DNA of 10,112 nt from positions 1 to 10,112 of the forward strand of contig JAQVML010000021.1 of the NCBI GenBank assembly GCA_028703645.1. The letters are read 5' to 3'. Each line of letters starts with the position of its first letter. The stretch's first letter is position 1. The notes under the pieces were generated by a model. That model saw only the letters and a program-made list of their open reading frames with translations. It did not search any database and was not told where the DNA came from. The DNA is from Eubacteriales bacterium. GTDB taxonomy: Bacteria > Bacillota > Clostridia > Christensenellales > CAG-138. Both the position numbers and the translations under genes were made by a program. Below, in pieces: positions 1 to 5,870 of this stretch.

Positions 1-1
1 G

Positions 2-820
2 CCGATCGCCACGGTTTTGGAGACGGGCAAGGCAGTGAAACGCTTTCGGGCGGGAGACCGGATTACGGGTTTCATCGCCGGCGCGTTTACAACGTATATG
101 GTCATCTCCGAGAATGCGGTTTTTACCCGCGTACCACAATCTTCACTCGACCCGCTGACCTGTGTTGGCGAACCGCTGGGTTGCACGATGAACATCGTGG
201 ACAACGCGACGGGCGAGGGAATCTCCCGTGTGGCGGTCGTCGGCTGCGGCGCGATGGGCCTTATGGCAATCTCGGCGCTCAACGGCTGCAACCTGACCGA
301 CCTGGTCGCAATCGACATTGCGGCGGACAAGCGGGAACTGGCGCTCCGGATGGGCGCGACGGCGGCGTTTGACCCGACGCATGGCGACATTCAGCAGATG
401 ATGTTTACGCACACCGGCGGCAACTTCTTTGACGCGGTGGTCGAGATCACCGGCAGCCTCCGCGGGCTGGAAACCGCGGCGTCGATCATACGATTTCCGC
501 ATGTGAACGGTCGCCATGAGCAGCCGTATCAAACACGCGGCAGAATCGTGAGCGCTTCGGTCTATGCAAAAGAAGAGAAATTCTCCCGCAGACTTGGCTA
601 CGAGCTCATGATTCGCTCTCCGCAGATCAACGTGTCTCACCCCATCGGCGCGGTATCCGTCACCCGAAACATTGAGCGCGGGGTTGTTGCCTGGCAAACG
701 GGAAAGATTCCGATGGAATCGATGGTGACCCACCGCGTGAGGTTTGAGGAGATTCAAACAGGGTTTGATTGGCTCTTACAGGCGCCAAAAGGCTTTATCA
801 AAGGCATCGTAACATTCTAA
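2..820 (+). CDS. Zinc-type alcohol dehydrogenase (MDR superfamily), 5'-truncated by window edge
   Basis: This is the C-terminal 272 residues of a medium-chain dehydrogenase. The reading frame is open to the left edge, so the true start lies outside the window and perhaps 70-80 residues are missing for a family length near 345. Visible parts, numbered from the first codon at position 2, are the GDRI segment (18-21), the GEPLGC segment (56-61) whose Glu matches a zinc-site residue of sorbitol-dehydrogenase-like enzymes, the Rossmann motif VGCGAMG (80-86), and an Asp (105) ending the second Rossmann strand, which favours NAD over NADP. Only about six residues separate GDRI from the AFTTY segment, so the four-cysteine structural-zinc lobe of classical members is absent. 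The family oxidises secondary alcohols of polyols, cyclitols or sugar acids in the cytoplasm. The substrate cannot be read from sequence. It lies 52 nt upstream of the SDR gene and is probably cotranscribed with it. Confidence 0.9.
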   Translation, partial: PIATVLETGKAVKRFRAGDRITGFIAGAFTTYMVISENAVFTRVPQSSLDPLTCVGEPLGCTMNIVDNATGEGISRVAVVGCGAMGLMAISALNGCNLTDLVAIDIAADKRELALRMGATAAFDPTHGDIQQMMFTHTGGNFFDAVVEITGSLRGLETAASIIRFPHVNGRHEQPYQTRGRIVSASVYAKEEKFSRRLGYELMIRSPQINVSHPIGAVSVTRNIERGVVAWQTGKIPMESMVTHRVRFEEIQTGFDWLLQAPKGFIKGIVTF

Positions 821-872
821 ACCGGGTGCTCTGACTTCCGAAACAGTCGAGGAGCAGAAGAGGAAGATGATT

Positions 873-1643
873 ATGGAATATACGTTTGATTTTACCGGCA
901 AGCGCGCCATCATCACCGGCGGCGCGGGAGACATTGGCAAAGCGATTGCGCGGCAGCTGCACGTGCAGGGCGCGGAGGTCGCAATTGTCGACATCAGCGC
1001 GAATATGGATTCGATCTGCAAAGAGATCGCCAGCGACGGCGACCCCGCGGTACACTGCATACCGGCAAACCTGCTCAAACGGGACGATGTGAGACGCGCG
1101 TTTCAAGCCTGCATGGACACCATGCACGGCGTGGATATTCTCGTCAATGCGGCGGGCATTTGCCGCAGAGGCGCTTCCTCCGAAACGTTCAGCGAAAAAG
1201 ATTGGGATGAGGTGCTGGAGATCAACTTGACCGCAACTTTCCTCTTTTCGCAGCTGGCGGGTGCGGAGATGCTGAAAAACGGCTTTGGACGCATCATCAA
1301 CTTCGCCTCGATGAACAGCTTTTTCGGGGGATTGCAGATTCCGTCCTATGCGGCGAGCAAAGGCGCGATTTCCCTGGTCACCAAGTCGCTTTCCAACGAA
1401 TGGGCGGGCAGGGGCGTTACGGTCAACGCCGTCGCGCCAGGTTATATCGAAACGCAGTTGAATCCGTTTTACAGAACGCCGGAGGGCGCGGAGCAAAACA
1501 AGATCATCGTCAGCCGCATTCCCGCCGGACGCTGGGGAAAACCCGAAGACATCATTGGCCCCGTGCTGTTTCTCGCCTCGTCGGCCTCGGCATATGTGAC
1601 CGGCGTGACCCTTCCCGTAGACGGCGGATATTTGGGCAGATAA
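873..1643 (+). CDS. SDR-family oxidoreductase, KduD / gluconate 5-dehydrogenase-like
   Basis: A classical short-chain dehydrogenase of 256 aa, the normal length. The cofactor motif is TGGAGDIG (15-22), with Asp at the usual second glycine as in some relatives. Asp40 after strand 2 favours NAD(H). NAAG is at 92-95, and the catalytic set is Asn118, Ser146, Tyr159 and Lys163 (YAASK). The C-terminal half, including IPAGRWGKPEDIIGP and the LPVDGGYLGR end, closely recalls KduD (2-dehydro-3-deoxy-D-gluconate 5-dehydrogenase) and gluconate 5-dehydrogenases as I remember them. It therefore probably interconverts a hydroxyl and a keto group on a sugar acid, polyol or cyclitol. Two in-frame ATGs compete, at 867 and 873. 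The AGAGGAAG site (859-866) abuts the first but sits 6 nt before the second, so 873 is preferred. The next gene starts 34 nt downstream, consistent with an operon. Confidence 0.92.
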   Translation: MEYTFDFTGKRAIITGGAGDIGKAIARQLHVQGAEVAIVDISANMDSICKEIASDGDPAVHCIPANLLKRDDVRRAFQACMDTMHGVDILVNAAGICRRGASSETFSEKDWDEVLEINLTATFLFSQLAGAEMLKNGFGRIINFASMNSFFGGLQIPSYAASKGAISLVTKSLSNEWAGRGVTVNAVAPGYIETQLNPFYRTPEGAEQNKIIVSRIPAGRWGKPEDIIGPVLFLASSASAYVTGVTLPVDGGYLGR

Positions 1644-1677
1644 GCGATTTTTCGGCAAAGAACAGGAGACGAAGAAT

Positions 1678-2550
1678 ATGAAAATCAGCTTCAACGAATC
1701 AACCGCAAAAGGCTGCTCCACACTGGCGCAGGATTTGGAGATTTGCAACGACGTTGGGTTTGATTTCATCGAGATTCGGTTGGACATGCTGCGCGACTAT
1801 CTGTGCACGCATTCGGTACGGGAACTCAAGCACTTCTTCCAGAATCACAGAATTCAGCCGCACGCGATCAACGCGCTTTACACCTATAAGGAGTTGTTTT
1901 CGGGCGACGACTCGGCGGCGAGGCGGGAAGCGCTGATGGAGGAGTTTTTACTCGGCTGCAAGACCGCGGAGCAGATCGGCTCTCACGCGTTTATCATCGT
2001 GCCACCCATGAGCGCGGACCCGCGCATTCCGTATGCGGACACGCCGGAACACATCAAGAGCGATTGCGTCCGGATCATGCGCAAGCTTTCGGATATCTCC
2101 GCCGACTATGGCGTCAACCTCTGCTTTGAACTGGTCGGCACGCCGAAATGCAGTGTTCGAACGGTTCCCTTCGCGGTCGAGATTGTCAACGAGATTGATC
2201 GGGCAAACGTGGGCTATGCGTTTGATCCTTGCAATATATTCGGATACCATAAACGCAACGACTTTTCCGAGATGGCGCTGGCGGACGTAAAAAAAGTATT
2301 CGCGGTGCACATCAACGATTATGACGACGTACCCGAGAGCGAGCTTGCGCCTCCTGCGCGGTGTTTCTGCGGAAAGGGCGTTATCAATCTTGCGAACTAT
2401 CTGGATGTACTCAAGCGCATGGGCTACCAGGGGATGGTCTCCATCGAGACATTTCGACCGGAGCACTACGCCCGGCGTCCCGAGGACGTCATCACGGAAG
2501 CATATCAAACGACCAAAGCGACGCTGGAAAAAGCCGGCTGTCTGGACTAA
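1678..2550 (+). CDS. TIM-barrel sugar/cyclitol isomerase (IolI-like, AP-endonuclease-2 fold)
   Basis: A 290-aa xylose-isomerase-like TIM barrel. The opening (SFNEST, then DFIEIRLDML) and the end (SIETFRPEHYARRPED) match my recollection of Bacillus subtilis IolI, the 2-keto-myo-inositol isomerase, along most of its length. Four expected divalent-metal ligands are in place: Glu151 (FELVG), Asp183 (FDPCN), His211 (VHINDY) and Glu257 (SIETF). Family members move a carbonyl or epimerise the carbon next to it on keto sugars or keto cyclitols in the cytoplasm. Immediately after Asp183 the sequence reads PCNIFGYH, whereas IolI and the tagatose-3-epimerase group carry a His-containing segment, so the substrate may differ. 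The start is supported by AGGAG at 1664-1668, nine bases upstream. Together with the two upstream dehydrogenases it suggests an oxidise-then-isomerise module. Tagatose/psicose epimerase or hydroxypyruvate isomerase activity remains possible. Confidence 0.88.
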   Translation: MKISFNESTAKGCSTLAQDLEICNDVGFDFIEIRLDMLRDYLCTHSVRELKHFFQNHRIQPHAINALYTYKELFSGDDSAARREALMEEFLLGCKTAEQIGSHAFIIVPPMSADPRIPYADTPEHIKSDCVRIMRKLSDISADYGVNLCFELVGTPKCSVRTVPFAVEIVNEIDRANVGYAFDPCNIFGYHKRNDFSEMALADVKKVFAVHINDYDDVPESELAPPARCFCGKGVINLANYLDVLKRMGYQGMVSIETFRPEHYARRPEDVITEAYQTTKATLEKAGCLD

Positions 2551-2635
2551 CACAACGCACAACCTCACAAAAACTTTTCGTACATTTCGATAAAGGCCTA
2601 GATACAAATTCTTACCACGCGCCATTCCTTTTGCT

Positions 2636-2649
2636 TTGAACCGGTTCAA
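2636..2649. promoter_or_regulatory. Perfect 14-bp palindrome, candidate operator
   Basis: TTGAACCGGTTCAA reads identically on both strands. It sits in the 172-nt gap between the isomerase and cupin genes, 73 nt before the cupin start. Perfect CG-centred dyads of this size are typical of operators for LacI-type and similar dimeric repressors. An A/T-rich stretch (GATAAATAA, from 2650) directly follows and could hold a weak -10 element, but no convincing -35/-10 pair is visible. The regulator is not encoded in the window, so the assignment is inference. Confidence 0.5.
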
Positions 2650-2710
2650 GATAAATAACCACAAGATCACGCAGGCAATTCTAAAGAGGATTTCTGTTGC
2701 TTCGCGTAAA

Positions 2711-2716
2711 AAGGAG
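2711..2716 (+). promoter_or_regulatory. Ribosome binding site that fixes the cupin start
   Basis: AAGGAG lies six bases before the ATG at 2723. The frame is open further upstream, to an ATG at 2636, but that start would sit inside the palindrome and lacks a comparable site. The added residues would also lie outside the cupin fold. Confidence 0.75.
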
Positions 2717-2722
2717 TATTCG

Positions 2723-3121
2723 ATGGATCATTCGATCATCACGCATGAAACCAGAGGCGACGTTAAGCATCTGGAAGGCAGAGATGTCTATTGGCTGCAA
2801 CTACCGAGCCATACCGGGTCAAAGTATTCCAGCGTTTGCTGCACGGTCTATCATCCCGGCGGAAGAGCAAAACCCGCCCACTCGCACGCAAAAGGCGAGG
2901 AAACGGTCTACATCGTGTCCGGCACCGGAAAAGTGAAGATTGGCGAAGAGATTTACGACATTGAACCCGGCTCGCTGTTCCTCTTTCCCCAGGGCGTGCC
3001 GCACATGGTTTGGAACAATGGCACGGTTCCGCTGAAGCTGATGTGCTTCTACGCACCCTGCGCGGAAGCGGTCGAGTACACGTTCCACGAAGAGTTTGAC
3101 TTTCCGGAGTTTCAGAAATAG
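2723..3121 (+). CDS. Small single-domain cupin protein
   Basis: A 132-aa protein consisting almost entirely of one conserved beta-barrel. Both classic cupin motifs are complete. Motif 1 runs from Gly47 through His53, His55 and Glu60 to Gly67. Motif 2 runs from Gly83 through Pro89, Gly91 and His94 to Asn98. His53, His55, Glu60 and His94 should therefore bind one divalent metal. Small cupins of this type act as isomerases, epimerases, lyases or dioxygenases, or simply bind a sugar. In carbohydrate loci they often convert an unstable keto-sugar intermediate, but the reaction cannot be read here. It is co-oriented with the upstream dehydrogenase/isomerase genes but separated from them by 172 nt with a palindrome, so it may be transcribed from its own promoter. 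The 358-nt gap that follows separates it from the transporter operon. Confidence 0.88.
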   Translation: MDHSIITHETRGDVKHLEGRDVYWLQLPSHTGSKYSSVCCTVYHPGGRAKPAHSHAKGEETVYIVSGTGKVKIGEEIYDIEPGSLFLFPQGVPHMVWNNGTVPLKLMCFYAPCAEAVEYTFHEEFDFPEFQK

Positions 3122-3137
3122 CGCGCATAGCTTAGGT

Positions 3138-3164
3138 GCGAGAGGAAACAGTTTCACTCTTCGC
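3138..3164. promoter_or_regulatory. Imperfect dyad able to form a hairpin, just after the cupin gene
   Basis: The arms GCGAGAGGAAA and TTTCACTCTTCGC pair over about 11 bp with two single-base bulges (3156 and 3161) around a small loop. The core AGAGGAAAC-A-GTTTCACTCT is a near-perfect inverted repeat. There is no T-run downstream on the + strand (the following bases are A-rich), so it is not a typical intrinsic terminator. It may be an operator or a 3'-end stabilising hairpin of the cupin mRNA. Confidence 0.35.
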
Positions 3165-3288
3165 CCGATAAAAAACACGCAGATCAGTTGAACGAACCAA
3201 AAGGATACCCGTTTCAGAACCAATCGAGCAGTCAAATAGAGAAGAATCATTTCCCTGTCATCCTGTCATGCTTTGAAAGATGCGCCCA

Positions 3289-3414
3289 AAGCTTCCAAAG
3301 ATAAGCTCCCCCAAGAATAGCGTTCCCCAAAAGAGGGTTCTCCCATAAGCTTTCCAGAAAAGCTTCCCAGAAAGCTTTTTAAGAGTAGCTTACCGAGAAT
3401 TACTTTTCAAGAAT
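3289..3414 (+). repeat. Degenerate short tandem repeat array (about nine units of 11-17 nt)
   Basis: The region breaks into consecutive units resembling AAGCTTCCCAAGAAT, starting near 3289, 3303, 3319, 3336, 3347, 3360, 3372, 3386 and 3401. Examples are AAGCTCCCCCAAGAAT (3303), AAGCTTTCCAGAA (3347), AAGCTTCCCAGA (3360), TAGCTTACCGAGAAT (3386) and TACTTTTCAAGAAT (3401). Unit 3336-3346 is the most diverged. Several AAGCTT cores are self-complementary, so neighbouring units can form short alternative hairpins in RNA. The array ends about 50 nt before the binding-protein ribosome binding site, so it should lie in the promoter or 5' leader of that operon. Possible roles are a multi-site protein-binding array or a structured leader. 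It is not a CRISPR: the units are contiguous, with no spacers. Confidence 0.6.
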
Positions 3415-3464
3415 CGATCGGAACAGATGGTGCAAACTTTCAATTTCCCGAGAGGGAGAAAAAT

Positions 3465-3473
3465 AAAGGAGGA
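3465..3473 (+). promoter_or_regulatory. Strong Shine-Dalgarno of the binding-protein gene
   Basis: AAAGGAGGA ends six bases before the ATG at 3480 and is the longest match to the anti-Shine-Dalgarno sequence in the window. It fits the high expression expected for a periplasmic-type binding lipoprotein and supports this start over internal ones. Confidence 0.8.
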
Positions 3474-3479
3474 AGAAAA

Positions 3480-4889
3480 ATGCAAACTCGAAAACACTTG
3501 CGCTTGTTGACTCTGGTAATCGTGGTTTTGATGGCAGCGACGGGCTGCGTACCCCAAACCGTAGCGCCGGCGGCAACCGAGGCTCCAACCCAGGCTGCGG
3601 CGGCGACCGAGACAACGACGACGGACAGCGCGGATGTCCCCGTGGTAAAGATTGGCTTTGTTTGGCCTCTTACCGGCAACAGCGCTACAATCGGTCAGCA
3701 GCACAGTGATGGTGCTTTGATGGCCATTGAGGAAATCAACGCAAACGGCGGCATCAAATCGATGGGCGGCGCGAAGATTGAAGCGGTCGTCTACGATTCC
3801 GAGACGTCCCCGGACGTTGGTTCCTCCCGCGTGGAAACACTCTGCACCAAGGACAATGTCGATATCATTGTTGGTTGCTACAACAGCGCGGTCACGTTCC
3901 CCGCATCGGAAGTGGCGCAGCGTTACTCCACCCCGTTCATCAGCATGGGCGGCGTGAAAAACGAGATCACCGAGCGTGGTTATGAGTGGGTTTTCCGTGT
4001 CAACAACAAGGCGAGCTACGACGTTGCCGAGATGCTCAAGGGCGTCGACCTCTGCCTCCAGGCCAGCCCGGATACCGCGGCTGCCGTCGAAGCGGACGGC
4101 GGACTGACTTATGCGCTGGTCTATGAATCCACCGACTGGGGCAGCGACAACGCCAGAATTTGGAAAGAAGAAGCGGATAAGCGCGGCTGGACTTGTGTCC
4201 TCGACGAACCGGTTACCTCCGGCCAATCCGATATGTCCGCACAGGCGATCAAGATCAAGAAGGCGAACCCGGACGTCATCAACTTCTCGTTCTACACCAA
4301 CGATGCGATCGTGTTCACCAAAGCGCTCTTCGCCAACAAGATCAACCCGCGCCTCGGCGTCTGGTCGGTCGGCGGCGGTTCTCAGGATGCGGCTTTCTAC
4401 AAAGCCTGCAGCCCCGCGGAGTATGAATACTCCTTCGTCCAGGAAGACTGGAACGTCTCCATGCCTTACCTCTATGACTGGGCAGCCAAGATTTCGGAAG
4501 ACTGCTATGCCAAGAACGGTTACTACATCACCAGCTTCTTTGCACAGGGTTGGACGGCAGCCAAGGTTGCCATCGCCGCGATTGAAGCAGCAGGAACCAA
4601 CGATAAGGAAGCAATCCGTCAGGCGCTCGTCAATCTGGATGTCAAGCTGGAAGATTGCGCGGATAGCCACATCATCCTGACCGGCTACCCGGAGATCAAG
4701 TTTGACCAGGACGGCCAGAACACATTCTCCTCTGGTACCATCATCCAGTACCAGAACGGCGTACAGATCGGCTTCTCGCCGCTATCCGCCGCAACACCCG
4801 GCTATTCTCCGATCATCCCGATTCCCGATGACTTCGCTACTCGCGGTAGCACCTCGAAACCCTGGGGCACGGCTCCGGAAGTGAAATAA
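3480..4889 (+). CDS. livK: HAAT-family ABC transporter substrate-binding lipoprotein (LivK-like)
   Basis: A 469-aa extracytoplasmic solute-binding protein of the type-I periplasmic-binding fold (ANF-receptor/LivK group). The N-terminus is a lipoprotein signal: basic TRKHLR, a hydrophobic run 9-20, and lipobox ATGC with Cys23 as the expected lipid-anchored residue. Residues 24-53 form a Thr/Ala/Pro-rich tether. The domain starts at VVKIGFVWPLTGNSATIG (55-72) and contains the hinge-region hallmarks DIIVGCYNSAVTFP (128-141) and TPFISMGG (151-158). The two-lobed domain captures the ligand and delivers it to the LivHM-like permease encoded next. The family takes branched-chain amino acids, but also amides, urea, short carboxylates and aromatic acids. 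The binding residues are not recognisable as a leucine site, and the neighbouring sugar/cyclitol-type enzymes argue against leucine. It is longer than the usual 370-400 aa, partly because of the tether. Confidence 0.93.
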   Translation: MQTRKHLRLLTLVIVVLMAATGCVPQTVAPAATEAPTQAAAATETTTTDSADVPVVKIGFVWPLTGNSATIGQQHSDGALMAIEEINANGGIKSMGGAKIEAVVYDSETSPDVGSSRVETLCTKDNVDIIVGCYNSAVTFPASEVAQRYSTPFISMGGVKNEITERGYEWVFRVNNKASYDVAEMLKGVDLCLQASPDTAAAVEADGGLTYALVYESTDWGSDNARIWKEEADKRGWTCVLDEPVTSGQSDMSAQAIKIKKANPDVINFSFYTNDAIVFTKALFANKINPRLGVWSVGGGSQDAAFYKACSPAEYEYSFVQEDWNVSMPYLYDWAAKISEDCYAKNGYYITSFFAQGWTAAKVAIAAIEAAGTNDKEAIRQALVNLDVKLEDCADSHIILTGYPEIKFDQDGQNTFSSGTIIQYQNGVQIGFSPLSAATPGYSPIIPIPDDFATRGSTSKPWGTAPEVK

Positions 4890-4906
4890 GACCGATTGAA
4901 TCGTAA

Positions 4907-4942
4907 TGGGTAGAAGGGTACTACCCCTTCTACCCAATTTTT
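4907..4942 (+). terminator. Intrinsic terminator between binding protein and permease genes
   Basis: GGGTAGAAGGG (4908-4918) pairs perfectly with CCCTTCTACCC (4925-4935) around a 6-nt loop. A flanking T-A pair can extend the stem to 12 bp, and the stem is followed by AA and then TTTTT (4938-4942). Located 18 nt after the binding-protein stop codon and 26 nt before the permease start, it should let only part of transcription continue. This matches the common need for excess binding protein over membrane components. Confidence 0.88.
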
Positions 4943-4967
4943 CAACCGCAGAAAGGATGGCGAATTT

Positions 4968-5870
4968 ATGCTAGATTCAGTGCTGCTCGCCTTAATATAC
5001 GGTATCTTGCAGGGGGGCGCTTACGGAGCGATTGCGCTTGGCCTGAGCGTCATTTTCGGCGTCACCCGCGTAACCAACTTCGCCCACGGCGCCATGTTGA
5101 TGCTCTCAACGTTCTTATATTATGAGCTGTTCACAAGATTTGGAATCGATCCGTATATCGGAATCCTCCTTGTGACACCGGTTTTGTACCTGCTGGGTAT
5201 GGCGACACAGAAATTTTTGATCACCCCCCTGCTCAAGAAGGAAAGAGGCACCACGCAGGATCCGGCATCGCTTTTGCTGATCACCCTCGGGCTTGGATAC
5301 GCGATCAGCAACCTCTTTATGATGATCTATGGGTCCGATTATAAAACGATTCCAACCGCGGCAAGCAGGTCTTATTTGACGGTTGAAATTGGAGACTTTC
5401 TCTTCACGACGCAGTGGTCCAGAGTGATTGCATTTTTAGCCGCGTTTATCATCGGCTTTGCACTCTGGTTCATCATCAACAAAACAGAGCTTGGCAAAAA
5501 GATCCGCGCGGTCTCGCAGAACCGTGATGCGGCTGCGATCTGCGGCGTGGATGTATATAAAACCTACGCGGTGGCGTTCGGCCTCGGCATTGCCGCCGTT
5601 GCGGTGGCGGGGGCCTGCCTTTCGGAGTATTACTTTGTTCAGCCGCAGGTTGGAACGCTGTTTGGAACAAAATCGTTCCTCATAGTGGTTCTTGGTGGCC
5701 TTGGCAGTATTCCCGGCGCGATTCTCGGCGGACTGATCTTTGGTATTGTCGAGTCGGTCGGCGCGCAGTTCATCACGTCCTCCGCATCCTCCATGCTGAC
5801 ATTTATTCTCTTTATGATCATGCTGTTCATTCGCCCGAGCGGGTTATTGGGTAAAGGAGGCAAAGTATGA
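4968..5870 (+). CDS. livH: HAAT-family ABC transporter permease (LivH-like)
   Basis: A 300-aa integral membrane protein with roughly eight hydrophobic segments, the usual LivH size. The diagnostic N-terminal segment is present: ILQGGAYGAIALGLSVIFGV (13-32) followed by NFAHG at 37-41. A cytoplasmic loop AVSQNRDAAAICGVDV (181-196) is the coupling region that contacts the ATPases. The LGGLGSIPGAILGG stretch (242-255) is also conserved in the family. It forms one half of the translocation pore with the LivM-like partner. AAAGGA (4952-4957) precedes the ATG by 10 nt. Its stop overlaps the next start by four bases (ATGA), so translation of the two permeases is coupled, which suits a 1:1 heterodimer. 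Full-length with no sign of damage. Confidence 0.95.
   Translation: MLDSVLLALIYGILQGGAYGAIALGLSVIFGVTRVTNFAHGAMLMLSTFLYYELFTRFGIDPYIGILLVTPVLYLLGMATQKFLITPLLKKERGTTQDPASLLLITLGLGYAISNLFMMIYGSDYKTIPTAASRSYLTVEIGDFLFTTQWSRVIAFLAAFIIGFALWFIINKTELGKKIRAVSQNRDAAAICGVDVYKTYAVAFGLGIAAVAVAGACLSEYYFVQPQVGTLFGTKSFLIVVLGGLGSIPGAILGGLIFGIVESVGAQFITSSASSMLTFILFMIMLFIRPSGLLGKGGKV

Larger units (their letters stand above)
3122..3479. other. 358-nt intergenic control region before the transporter operon
   Basis: I see no credible gene here. From left to right it holds an imperfect hairpin (3138-3164), a featureless stretch containing a TTGAAC hexamer at 3188-3193, a degenerate tandem repeat array (3289-3414), a short hairpin-capable TCCC/GGGA pair (3446-3457), and the strong ribosome binding site of the binding-protein gene. 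I could not find a -35/-10 pair good enough to call a promoter, although the transcript of the transporter operon most likely starts in this region. Confidence 0.6.

Noticed and set aside
17..820. TTG at 17 as the true start of the dehydrogenase
   Set aside because: The frame is open to the window edge, and the family needs a further N-terminal catalytic domain, so the gene is simply cut by the window.
798..1787. Long antisense open frame (329 codons) opposite the SDR gene
   Set aside because: It mirrors a clearly conserved SDR and the start of the isomerase gene. It has a low-complexity Arg/His-rich composition and no recognisable domain.
2636..2722. Upstream extension of the cupin gene to an ATG at 2636
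   Set aside because: It would start inside a perfect palindrome without a ribosome binding site, while AAGGAG is correctly spaced for 2723.
3289..3414. CRISPR-like array
   Set aside because: The units are contiguous, short and degenerate, with no unique spacers between identical repeats, and no cas genes are present.
3122..3479. Known riboswitch or T-box leader
   Set aside because: I could not recognise any conserved riboswitch core or T-box sequence. The terminator-like element in the region is weak.
3390..4670. Long antisense open frame (426 codons) opposite the binding-protein gene
   Set aside because: It is a shadow of the livK codons, rich in Arg/Gly/Val with no family features, and the + strand protein is unmistakable.
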